This document shows, piece after piece, positions 1 to 9,038 of a DNA stretch of 64,000 nucleotides. Made by a program: the position numbers and the translations under genes. Source of the stretch: Pyricularia pennisetigena (taxonomy: Eukaryota > Ascomycota > Sordariomycetes > Magnaporthales > Pyriculariaceae); assembly GCF_004337985.1 (NCBI RefSeq), contig NC_043742.1, positions 4,453,259-4,517,258 of the forward strand. Direction: 5' to 3'. The notes under the pieces are model-generated. The model ran no database searches and had not been told where the DNA came from. It saw only the letters and a list, made by a program, of their open reading frames with translations. How positions within the stretch are numbered: the first letter of the stretch is position 1; every line of letters begins with the position of its first letter.

Positions 1-2087
1 CGACACGGTAGTAAATCTCGCGTAGTAGTACTACGGATAGAACCTGTAAAGTAGATAGGGGTTTCCGAAAACCCTTAGGGGATGTTGGTCCACATCTCAT
101 GGTCGACAGTTTACAGGCAAAGCCATGCTGCCATTGTCATTTCATGTTCGATTCGCAAACCGGTTATCTTCCGGCTGAAATCTCGAACCTTGACGGATAA
201 AACGAAAGAAAACATCGGACATCTCACCTGTGAGTCGTGCGTTTGTCGTAAAGTGGCGGCGGCCTCACAGAATTCAGTCTGAGGCCCGCCTGGGTTTGGG
301 ATGCCGAGAAAAATTGGACGTTTCCGCTTCTCCATCCGTGCTATTGATTGCAGCTCTGCACCCAGTCAGGACAAGCCATCTTTTTTTGGCCTTCATGGGC
401 GGGTCACGCCCATCCCCGCGTGAACACCGCACACAGAAACTGTGGAGTTTGATTATGCTAAAAGCCCGACGCGTCCCCTTCGGAGAGTTATATCTTTGGC
501 CAAGTGCTTCTTAGCTCAATTGAGCGGGCTGTCGTCACAACAGAGGCCGTGTCGAGGAGGCGGGAAGCGAAGCACGGAACGGCGGCCTGTCCTGCCCAGC
601 CCAGCCCAGCCCAGCCCCCTCCAGGTGGCTTACAGTAGAGTGCTTCTACGGTCGTTACGTGGTGGTTCTAGTTTTAGTTTTAGCCCCCGCCGTGCCAAGT
701 AGTGCGCCGGTGGGTAGCATTCATCGCGCCTAACAAATCTCACACCCTCGCTTCCCGGCGGCAGCTAGTGCACAGACAACGTTCTCTTGGCGAGCGACGC
801 CACCCTGCACAGCCGCCCCACCTTGAATTCTGGAAGCATATAATTGGTTGCACAGGATACCTTGGTCGGCTGTGAATTCAATCAAGTTAATTTTGGCAGT
901 TCCAAAGTGGGCAAAGTGTCGAGGCAAAGCAAAAGTCGACGCCTCGAACCGCTTACTTCGTACGTACGCACCATAGTAGTATCTACATACAAATGCTTAC
1001 CACCTAAAGGCAATCTGTAGGATGCTGTAGGTACGTACGATCAGGTACTGTACATGTACAGTACGGTAGTCTCGCGCAGGTCCACCTACTCATTTTCTTC
1101 CTTGTCCCGTCTCTGCATTGGATCCGTCTCCGATTTGGTACGTCGCAAAGCTGCATGCAGGTGGTCATTTTGTTTGTCGGTCTAAACTCGCATGGTGGGT
1201 GGGTTTGCCCGTAGGGAGTTTGGACCATCAATCAGAGGGTCTGAGGTTGTCAGATTTGTCCATGGTAATTTCGTGGTCGTCTTACCCTCATCTCACCCGC
1301 TCACTCTAACTCCCTAACCTAATTGCAGTCTTCTTATTCCGTGTTGCACTCGTCTGCCACACATCAGCTTTTCATCTTTTCTTTTTCATGGTTGTCGTCA
1401 TTTGCCAGCGTTTTTTTTTTTTTTTTGGTCCGTGTGGTTTTCAGGTCTTCTGTGTCTGGGTGTTTTGTACTTTACCTTTGCCGTAGGCATCCTTCAATCC
1501 ATCCATCAACCATCCATTTCCGGTTTTGGTATCGTATCCCCAAATCTGTCACAAAAGGACCTGACCAGGGTGCTTCCTCGAGTCTGGGCGGACCTGGATA
1601 AGCCAAGATCCGGGCTGGGCAGGCAGCATCAATCAGCGAGTGCGCTCTCTCGGGGCTTGCAGGCCCGCCTCCACCCACACCCTCCTTTGTCAGGAACCCT
1701 TGCGTGCACTGCACCTCGCCCCCCCTGACAGACTAGCTCATGGGCAGTGATCAGCCCTGCAGCCTTCCCTGCGACTTGGGGCCGAGTCAATTTAACATAT
1801 CCACTGCTGCTCACCCTCGCTTCCTTCAACATCGTTGCTCTTCCTTTTTTTAAATTCCTTCTCGCATTTCGGTTTTATTCATACAATTAACTGCCCGAAC
1901 AATACTCCCCACAACATATTCTCTTACGGTAGTATCATCGCATTGATACTCGGAAAATACTTTTGGTTGTAGTACAATAAAAATATAAACGCAAACACCA
2001 ATAACGACGACGACAACAACAAGAACAACAAAAACAACATCATCATCATCATCACAACCATAGTTCATATACGAAGCCTGCACAAAC
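1..2087. other. Intergenic, upstream of the first gene
   Basis: No gene is supported. The open frames here are short, overlap each other on both strands and look like no known family. Visible structure: a CAGCC-type pentamer repeat at about 596-615, a perfect 20-base palindrome at 1045-1064, a T run near 1420-1434, and an (ATC)-type run at about 2038-2053 just before the first start codon. The last 250 bases are A/C-rich and pyrimidine-poor, as expected for a 5' untranslated leader. Confidence 0.6.
1045..1064. repeat. Perfect 20-base palindrome
   Basis: The sequence GTACTGTACATGTACAGTAC is identical to its reverse complement and is flanked by further TACGTACG-like words. It lies about 1 kb upstream of the first gene. 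Shorter versions built on TGTACAGTA occur at 38695, 39968, 40471, 40657 and 41286, all outside genes. Function unknown. Confidence 0.9.
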
Positions 2088-4034
2088 ATGAGGCGGGACT
2101 TCTTCCGGCGCCTGCCGCCGGCGACAGCCCTCCTCATCGTTTCATCACTGCAGGTGCACGCTATAGCCTTGCTACCAAGAGCCACACAAACCCTGCCATA
2201 TCGCGTTCTGGACGTCGTGGCATGGCCGCCGTTGCCAACAGCCCCCGCTGTTTCCAATGCCGATTTTCACGAACTGCTCCGCCGGCAAAATGGGCAGACT
2301 GTGTGCGGTTATATAAATGGTGACCCGAACTTGGCGGCAACATGCAGCGCCGGCTCTCATTGCGTCCTGGATCAGCAACACAATGTTGTAGGCTGCTGCG
2401 CAGACGGCCAGGCCGAGTGCACAGCAGGTGTATACACTGGCTGTGTTGACTACAACAGCGGCCCGCAAACCATTGTTAATCCCTACGTCTATACGTGCGC
2501 CGGAAGCGACGTCTGCTACAAGAATCAGTTTGGTGGCGGCGCATCCCAGTATGGATGCGGTACTGCGAGCGACCTTGCCGCCACCGTCGACGCAACAGCC
2601 TCGGGCATCACAGCCTCTGTATCCATGTCCAACGTTGACGTCAGCCTCACCGCGCAGCCTACGACCGTTTCAACCCCAATTACTATCGATCCGAGCACGG
2701 GCACGAGGCCTTTTACCAGCTCTTCATCCTCTTCCTCTTCCTCTTCCTCGTCGTCATCTTCAAGCTCGTCTACCTCAACTTCGACCAGCTCGTCGACGAC
2801 ATCTACTAGAGAACCGACGACCGCTCCTCCCACAACAACCGGAACAAACTCGCCCAGCGAGACTGGCGCCGCTCCCGCCGCGGGCGCCTCTTCTGTGGAC
2901 AGGACGGGCGCCATCGTAGGTGGAACGATTTCGGGAGTTGCCGTTTTGGTTGCTCTGATAGCTGTTGCGGTCTTCCTACTGCGCCGCAAAAAGAATAATG
3001 TGCGTAAGGGACCCCCAGGCCCTGGGGGAGACACCCAATACATTTCTCCAATGTCAGGGACTCAGGGCTTCCAGCGTTTGCACGACAGTAATGCCGGCTT
3101 TGAAACTGGCCTGCCACCGGGAACCATGGCAGCGGCTGCAATTCCGACGAGTGCCGCTGCGGGCCAGCCCCAACAGTGGCAAGGGCAGTGGCAACAGCCG
3201 TCTCAGCAGCAGTGGGGCATGGCTGGTAACCCTCAAGTTGGGTATGTGGACAACGCCGGGACGGTGAGGTATGTTGAGAACAATCCTACAGTGCCTCAGG
3301 CCGGCTACGTGGATACGGCGTCACCAGAAGCCGCGCGCCCAGGCTTCGTGAGCAACGAAGCCATGATGGCTGCAGGCGCCACTCAATACGGTGGTGTTGC
3401 TGGTGCCCAGCCCGCAAGTCACGGTACACAAGGTTCTATGGGCAACGGGCTTGATGTTGCCAGCCCCGGGCGCAACAGTTCCATCATGCCAACCCCTATA
3501 CAAGGATATCACTATCCTGGACAGTTTCCCGCTGCCTATGCCGCAGCCGCTCTCCCCGCAGGGGCTGGAGCTCACAAACGAACATCAAGCCAGGGTGGCG
3601 TCAGCAGCTATTACAACAGCGTCGTTGGTCCTCCATCGACAGTGGCCGGTCCCACAATGAATATGAGGGGAGGTGGTGGCGACAGTTTCAGGAGCAGTCA
3701 CCCGATTGCGGCTCAGTTCACATATGAGAGCTGGACCACGCAACAGCCGCCACCGCCGGCGCCGCCGGCACGTGAAAACCCGGAATTGAACGATTTCTCT
3801 CGGGGATACAACGATGCACTCCAGAGAATCGGAGAAGAAGAGCCCCTGAAAACCAGCGGCATGTCGAACCAGCCGCACATTGCTAACCAGGCTGGGACTA
3901 CCAATGAAGGCCTGGCTCCCCGAGACACGGTCATCTCACGGTCTAGCGCGCAAAGTGTTGCGTCGAGCAATGGTGGGCGGCCGTTGTGGCATCAGAATCG
4001 GACACAGCCGAACAGGAACCAATTGTGGATGTAA
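2088..4034 (+). CDS. Ser-rich single-pass membrane protein, wall-sensor-like
   Basis: Single-exon gene of 648 residues; its exact family is not recognised. Residues 1-25 are basic then hydrophobic and can act as a signal peptide. Residues 70-160 hold ten cysteines (73, 86, 92, 103, 104, 111, 119, 137, 143, 157), suggesting a disulfide-bonded outer domain. Residues 210-240 are almost pure Ser/Thr, a likely O-mannosylated stalk. Residues 275-298 form one transmembrane helix followed by RRKK, which places the C-terminus in the cytosol. The 350-residue tail is rich in Gln, Gly, Pro and Tyr and repeats a GYVD-type word. This layout matches fungal Mid2/Wsc-type surface sensors and cysteine-rich plasma membrane proteins; a sensor role is inference from architecture only. 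The ATG follows an A/C-rich leader. Confidence 0.8.
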   Translation: MRRDFFRRLPPATALLIVSSLQVHAIALLPRATQTLPYRVLDVVAWPPLPTAPAVSNADFHELLRRQNGQTVCGYINGDPNLAATCSAGSHCVLDQQHNVVGCCADGQAECTAGVYTGCVDYNSGPQTIVNPYVYTCAGSDVCYKNQFGGGASQYGCGTASDLAATVDATASGITASVSMSNVDVSLTAQPTTVSTPITIDPSTGTRPFTSSSSSSSSSSSSSSSSSSTSTSTSSSTTSTREPTTAPPTTTGTNSPSETGAAPAAGASSVDRTGAIVGGTISGVAVLVALIAVAVFLLRRKKNNVRKGPPGPGGDTQYISPMSGTQGFQRLHDSNAGFETGLPPGTMAAAAIPTSAAAGQPQQWQGQWQQPSQQQWGMAGNPQVGYVDNAGTVRYVENNPTVPQAGYVDTASPEAARPGFVSNEAMMAAGATQYGGVAGAQPASHGTQGSMGNGLDVASPGRNSSIMPTPIQGYHYPGQFPAAYAAAALPAGAGAHKRTSSQGGVSSYYNSVVGPPSTVAGPTMNMRGGGGDSFRSSHPIAAQFTYESWTTQQPPPPAPPARENPELNDFSRGYNDALQRIGEEEPLKTSGMSNQPHIANQAGTTNEGLAPRDTVISRSSAQSVASSNGGRPLWHQNRTQPNRNQLWM

Positions 4035-4401
4035 TTTGGCCTTGGAGATTGGCCACTTAATGATTTGTTTTCCTGGCGTTTACAGAAAAGGTTACACGGG
4101 TAGATACCATGACATACGCATACAGCACAGGCGCTTTGTAGTTTAGTGAGATAGTAATATCATTTGCATCCTTTGCCTGATGTTCAGACGAGTCCAACGT
4201 GACGAGTAGTTTGTATATATAACCACTGCCCTATTTCATTGATACACTTGCTCCAAAGGAACTGAATGTTTTCAAAATAGCAAACAAACGAGGAGGTCCG
4301 ACGCTTTATCCAACTACTCTGAATGTCTTACTACTGTTATGTTGGGATTAGCAAAATACAACCACCGCCCGGCGGCCCATGAGGACAAAAGAAAAATATC
4401 T

Positions 4402-4497
4402 TGACAAGAGTGGGACTTGAACCCACGCGGATTTCTCCATAGGAAACATGGATTAAACACCTTAATCCTACGCCATAACCAACTCGGCCATCTTGCC
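4402..4497 (-). tRNA. tRNA-Leu(AAG) with 14-nt intron
   Basis: Reading the minus strand from 4497, the acceptor GGCAAGA pairs with TCTTGTC (one G-T pair) and the discriminator is A, which fits Leu rather than Ser. The D arm is GCC/GGC. The anticodon stem TAGGA/TCCTA encloses a 21-nt loop, read as a 7-nt loop with anticodon AAG plus an intron at 4446-4459. The intron pairs back over the anticodon (GGATTAA with TTAATCC), the usual pre-tRNA fold. A long variable arm and the T arm GTGGG/CCCAC follow. An A5 run at 4392-4396 is T5 on the transcribed strand, a Pol III terminator. Confidence 0.93.
4446..4459 (-). other. tRNA-Leu intron
   Basis: Fourteen bases one position 3' of the AAG anticodon, the canonical place for introns removed by the tRNA splicing endonuclease. 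Without it the anticodon stem cannot form five pairs. Confidence 0.8.
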
Positions 4498-5008
4498 GTC
4501 ATATTGTGATGCCTTGGATTGACAAAGATTGAGCTTATGTATGGACAGATCAAACATAGTTTAACGCGCACGTCTACTCTTCACTGCTTTTGTGTCCACG
4601 TGAATTGAGCTACAGTAGTAATTGTCCCTATGACTATGCAATATATAAACCTGTTACGCTGGTCTTATTCAAAATTCAATGTTTTTAGGGAAAAAAAAAA
4701 AAAAGCATTTTCACGATTATTTTTATTATCCCTTTTTTTTAACCATGCCAGCAAAATGGGAGGGAAAGTAGGTAGCGGGCTGCCTCAAATGCAAAAAAAA
4801 AGAAAAACTGACTCATTCTCACTTCACTCAGAATGATTTATTTACCCAAACAGGATGCTTAAGCCTATTGCGCCACTTGAAACATCGCTACCTACAATTT
4901 CTACGATGGGCCGTGCATGGACAGGCTAGGCATGGGAATCCACCAACACATCGATAGACGGCGTACGAATGCACATAGCATCTGATATGAGCGCTGGACA
5001 CGTCTACT

Positions 5009-5016
5009 TATAAAAG
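5009..5016 (+). promoter_or_regulatory. TATA box candidate
   Basis: TATAAAAG, about 140 bases upstream of the start of the RNA-repair gene and on its strand. Spacing to the real transcription start is unknown. Confidence 0.45.
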
Positions 5017-5153
5017 GTCGGGTATGGAATGTATTTCAGTTGAATCGCCATTGATACTGCAAAGACACAAAATATACAATTGCGTCTTGTCATCCATACC
5101 ATCCTCTTCTGGCCGCCAAGCAGGCAAAAAGATTATCAACAAGATACAACCTT

Positions 5154-8100
5154 ATGGAGGGCCCTCAAACCCAAGCCCGAGTGGCTTCACATGTTATCAC
5201 CACTACCACCTCGCACGACACAGCTCTCTGCATCGTGCCTCCAAGGCAGCTATGGCCCAGGATCGACCGGCTCAGATCCCTATACGACGACGCCTTTGGG
5301 AAATGGCCACCTCACATAAACCTAGTCTATCCCTTCGTTCAAGTGGCAAGCCTCGACCACGCCGTGGTTGCGATAGCATCTGAGCTCGAGGCAAGGTTAC
5401 GCACGCAGTGGTATGACGAATGCAATCCATCCGTCAGACTGGACTCGTCCGGCGTCTTCCCCCACAGAAAACACAACACCATCTACCGCAAAGATGGCGA
5501 CGAGACGCGCGTTGAGAGGTTGAGGGCTCTGAGGAAAGCAGTATCGAGTGCCCTTGGCCACCAGAGCTCAGGTGACAACGAATACCGACCACACCTTACA
5601 GTGGCGCAGTCATCAGATGCAAAGGACACCCAGCACAAGTCGAGACTTGGCAAGGTAGACCTTTTGCCAACATTAGAGTGGCAGGTGGATACGTTGCACG
5701 TGTTGGTAAGGGTTCAGGGCGTCCAAGGCACCGTCATGAAGTCCTGGGGAACCATCGACCTACGGACCGGCTCGCTCTCTAGGCATGATCACTTGATGAG
5801 CTTCTACGAAGATTCCATGTTCGTGACCCAGCCCGAAGACACGGCCTACAAGACCGGGTATCCTCGGAAGGAAACCATGCCCTGTCACACCTTTGACGAA
5901 TACACCAAACGCTGGACTCCGCTGTCAAAGACTCCTTCTTCCCGAAAGCTGATGCAGAGCAAGCTTCGAGTAGCTAGCTACAACGTCCTGGCCGAGTTTG
6001 ACTTTCCACCATCACAAGAACGGTACCCCGTCTTGGTCAACACCATCTTATCCCAGAATGCGCTTGCAGATGTTCTCGTCTTGCAGGAGGTTACGGACAA
6101 CTTTCTCTGTTATTTGCTGGCCAACGAGGACGTTCATACTTTGTACCGTTACGTATCGCACGCACCGCCCAATCAGGACGACATCGAGCCTCTCCCTAGC
6201 CACCTGAACATCGTCGTTCTGAGCACGATGGCTTTTGACTGGGAATGGGTACAGTTTCCTCGAGATCATAAGGGATCTGTGGTGGCCAGATTCCGAGACT
6301 TTGGCCGCTGGGAGGATGCACAGTCTGTGCCCCTGGTTCTTGCATCGGTACACCTGACGCATGGCCTGAGCGACCAGGCCGTGACGACAAGGACGGCAGA
6401 AGTCGAACGGCTGTTGAGACACTTGATCCAGACCTACAAAGGCCATCCTTGGATAGTTGCTGGAGATTTCAACACTACGACCTCCTCCCTGACCATCAAA
6501 GAGGCTCTCAAGGCCGGGCACATATCGCAACAGTCGGTAAAAGAAATCTCAAGGTTCAACGATTTGTTGGAACAGGAGGGACTGGCCGATACATGGGGTT
6601 CTCCCGAGGCAGGTAACTCTAGTAACGAGTTCTCTGCAGATACGCTGTGCGCCGGCGAGGACGGCGCTACGTACGACCCGCTGAACAACATGCTTGCCTT
6701 CAAGATTAGGGACACCGGTCCTGGAGACCGACCACAGAGATACGACAAGATTCTGCTCAGGGGTGAGGCAACCCTCAAGAGCGCAGGCTTCAACAGGTTT
6801 GGCTTTCCCGCAGAACACGAAACGACCGATGAGACCTCCTACGGCAGTGACCACTGGGGCATTAGAGCCGTGCTGCAGCTTTCGAACGCAGCGACCAACG
6901 CCGCAGCGATATCCACGGATGTTAGCCCCTTGGTTGTCCCAGTTGAATTGGTGAGAGCACCCGAGCCAATGCAAGACCCTCAACTGCTGAAGGGTATACT
7001 CGAGAGTATGGGGGCCATTCCAGCGGCAGAAGAGGGCACTCGTCGTCAAGCCGCCTTTGACGCACTAAGGCAGGTCGTTACAGAAAATCTTATCGAAGGA
7101 ATCAGTGATGCTTCCGAACATGATCGTTTGAGATCATCACTGATCATGGTACCGGTAGGCTCCTGGGGCCTAGGTGTTTCCACCTCGTCATCTGATATCG
7201 ACTGTCTCTGCATTGGGCCCTTGAGTTCCAGCACGTTCTTTGCACTGACGACACAGAGGATCAAAAAGGCATCTGCGGAGTCGGCACTGGAACTCAAGCT
7301 CTTACGCAGAGTGCGGGCTAACTCGGGCGTCATGCTGGAGCTAGAAGTCATGGGTATCAGGATGGACTTGCAATACTGCGCAGCCACAGCGGTTGCAGAA
7401 CAGTGGCCAGCTGTCCTGAAGCTACCTGCCAACGACCCGATTTTTGCACTTCCGGCTCAGACCCTGGGAAAGCTCAAGGCCCTGCGTGACCTGGATTACC
7501 TCCGCGAGACCATCCCCGACTTGTCCAAGTTTCGTGTTGCTCATCGGGCCATCAAGACCTGGGCGCAATCCAGGGGTATCTACTCAGCCAAGTTTGGCTA
7601 CCTGGGCGGCATACAGATCTCCATCCTGCTGGCACGGGTTTGCAAGCTGCTGGCTCGTGATTACGGCCAGGATCTTTCAGTCCCTGACATCCTGTGCTCT
7701 TTCTTTTCCCATTATGCATCGTTCGACTGGAGGAACAAGATTGCGTTCGATCCCTTCTTCCACACAAAACTCAACTACTTGCGTTCGGCCCGCGAGCCCC
7801 TCGCAATTCTCGGCTTTTTCCCTCCGGCACTCAACACCACCCTGGCTGCGACGGTCCCGTCAATGAATGCCATTGCGCGAGAGCTGTCCAAGGCAGACGA
7901 ATTTCTCAAGGAGGACGGTATGACATGGGATACCTTCCTCAGGGGTTGTCCAGCAGTAGTGGACAAGAGACAGCGTTTGGTCGGCGGCGCAGCCGACTTT
8001 GTACGCTCGTACAAGTCTTTTGTAAAGATTGAGCTGCAATACTGGGGCATTTCGCTTTCCAAGGGCTCGCAATTTGTCGGATGGTTGGAATCTCGATGCC

Positions 8101-8894
8101 CGCTACTTCTCGTTGACATGTCGCGCCGGCTGCCACAGCTTAAATTTCGAATCTGGCCACAGCGGTTTGTTGAGCAACTCGATGTCGACGCAGGAGAGCC
8201 AGAGGCCGGTAATGAAGAGGATGACCAAGGGGAGACGCGCGAATATCAAGGCTTCTACCTCATCGGGCTCGAAGAGGACAGCAGGACCACAGACCAAGAC
8301 ACGAGGCTCACGGCTGGCACCATGCAGACGATTCTCCAACGCTTTGAAGACATCATTCGTAAGGACGAGAAGTACTTTGATGCCAAGAGTCAGTGGTTGA
8401 GCACATCCGTGATCCAAGGCGCGGATTTGGGTGAATTGACGCTTGATGAACGAAGCTGGGGCAACTACACAGCCGGCGATGAGGACGAGGACGAGGACCA
8501 GGACGAGGAAGAGGAAGCCGAGGATAGTGCCAGCGACACACATGAGTCGGGGCAACGGCCTCAGAGGCAAAAGAAGGGAAAGAAGGGCAAGAGTACCAAG
8601 GAGCCAAACCGCGTGGTCCCCATTGCAAAATCCGGCGCCAAGTTCCGGACTGCGGCGGATGTCATCAGTCGACTGCGTTGGGACCCTGCGTTGGACAGCA
8701 GCGATTATGTGGTGGGATATGAGGATAGGTTCAAAGGCGCGATGGAGAAGGCGCTGGATGCTTGGAAGGGCGAGCAGACTGACGAGGAGTTCATCCCGCA
8801 GCATCGCATCCTGTACTTCAAACGGAAGAAAGACGGCATGGTGGTATGGGAGAGGCGGACACGCAAGGATCTGCTGTTTGGCAGTGGCTGCTAG
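5154..8894 (+). CDS. Four-domain RNA end-repair protein (2H-EEP-NTase-MJ1316)
   Basis: Uninterrupted 1246-residue frame. (1) Residues 20-205 form a 2H phosphoesterase/LigT-like domain with paired motifs HINL (54-57) and HLTV (147-150). (2) Residues 270-577 are an endonuclease/exonuclease/phosphatase domain with its metal-site residues visible: N277, QE 311-312, H400, GDFN 437-440, D531 and SDH 565-567. (3) Residues 610-960 form a poly(A)-polymerase-type nucleotidyltransferase: GS at 669-670, DID at 681-683, third Asp at 738, then the PAP central signature around 800-832 (WAQSRGIY, GYLGG). (4) An acidic linker with Glu/Asp runs and Lys clusters. (5) Residues 1160-1246 are an MJ1316/DUF504 domain, proposed to bind RNA ends with cyclic phosphates. 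Together these suggest opening a 2',3'-cyclic end, trimming or dephosphorylating it, and adding nucleotides. The joint role is inference; all active sites look intact. The start is the first ATG, about 30 residues before the 2H fold. Confidence 0.9.
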   Translation: MEGPQTQARVASHVITTTTSHDTALCIVPPRQLWPRIDRLRSLYDDAFGKWPPHINLVYPFVQVASLDHAVVAIASELEARLRTQWYDECNPSVRLDSSGVFPHRKHNTIYRKDGDETRVERLRALRKAVSSALGHQSSGDNEYRPHLTVAQSSDAKDTQHKSRLGKVDLLPTLEWQVDTLHVLVRVQGVQGTVMKSWGTIDLRTGSLSRHDHLMSFYEDSMFVTQPEDTAYKTGYPRKETMPCHTFDEYTKRWTPLSKTPSSRKLMQSKLRVASYNVLAEFDFPPSQERYPVLVNTILSQNALADVLVLQEVTDNFLCYLLANEDVHTLYRYVSHAPPNQDDIEPLPSHLNIVVLSTMAFDWEWVQFPRDHKGSVVARFRDFGRWEDAQSVPLVLASVHLTHGLSDQAVTTRTAEVERLLRHLIQTYKGHPWIVAGDFNTTTSSLTIKEALKAGHISQQSVKEISRFNDLLEQEGLADTWGSPEAGNSSNEFSADTLCAGEDGATYDPLNNMLAFKIRDTGPGDRPQRYDKILLRGEATLKSAGFNRFGFPAEHETTDETSYGSDHWGIRAVLQLSNAATNAAAISTDVSPLVVPVELVRAPEPMQDPQLLKGILESMGAIPAAEEGTRRQAAFDALRQVVTENLIEGISDASEHDRLRSSLIMVPVGSWGLGVSTSSSDIDCLCIGPLSSSTFFALTTQRIKKASAESALELKLLRRVRANSGVMLELEVMGIRMDLQYCAATAVAEQWPAVLKLPANDPIFALPAQTLGKLKALRDLDYLRETIPDLSKFRVAHRAIKTWAQSRGIYSAKFGYLGGIQISILLARVCKLLARDYGQDLSVPDILCSFFSHYASFDWRNKIAFDPFFHTKLNYLRSAREPLAILGFFPPALNTTLAATVPSMNAIARELSKADEFLKEDGMTWDTFLRGCPAVVDKRQRLVGGAADFVRSYKSFVKIELQYWGISLSKGSQFVGWLESRCPLLLVDMSRRLPQLKFRIWPQRFVEQLDVDAGEPEAGNEEDDQGETREYQGFYLIGLEEDSRTTDQDTRLTAGTMQTILQRFEDIIRKDEKYFDAKSQWLSTSVIQGADLGELTLDERSWGNYTAGDEDEDEDQDEEEEAEDSASDTHESGQRPQRQKKGKKGKSTKEPNRVVPIAKSGAKFRTAADVISRLRWDPALDSSDYVVGYEDRFKGAMEKALDAWKGEQTDEEFIPQHRILYFKRKKDGMVVWERRTRKDLLFGSGC

Positions 8895-8987
8895 ATGACA
8901 GGCTTCGACTGTCTTTGATAAATAGCTTTCTTTCTGCGTGATCCAATAGGATCGGGGTATCATGTACTGTGTATATATCCCAGAGAG

Positions 8988-9006
8988 AAAAAAAAAAAAA
9001 AAAAAA
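8988..9006. repeat. A19 tract
   Basis: Pure A run between the converging 3' ends of the RNA-repair gene and the Rrn5-like gene. Confidence 0.95.
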
Positions 9007-9038
9007 TAGAAATAAATGTGCCAGCCGACATGAAACAA

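Larger units (their letters stand above)
4035..5153. other. Intergenic with tRNA-Leu and a TATA box
   Basis: Besides the tRNA at 4402-4497, nothing coding is visible. There are A runs at about 4690-4704 and 4793-4801. A TATAAAAG box at 5009-5016 lies about 140 bases before the start codon at 5154 and is the best core-promoter candidate for the RNA-repair gene. Confidence 0.6.

Noticed and set aside
2525..3043. 172-codon frame antisense to the membrane-protein gene
   Set aside because: Its acidic run is the mirror of the Ser stalk; no independent support.
8103..9038. 311-codon minus-strand frame antisense to the RNA-repair gene
   Set aside because: It lies opposite strongly conserved domains, shows no family resemblance and includes translated homopolymer.
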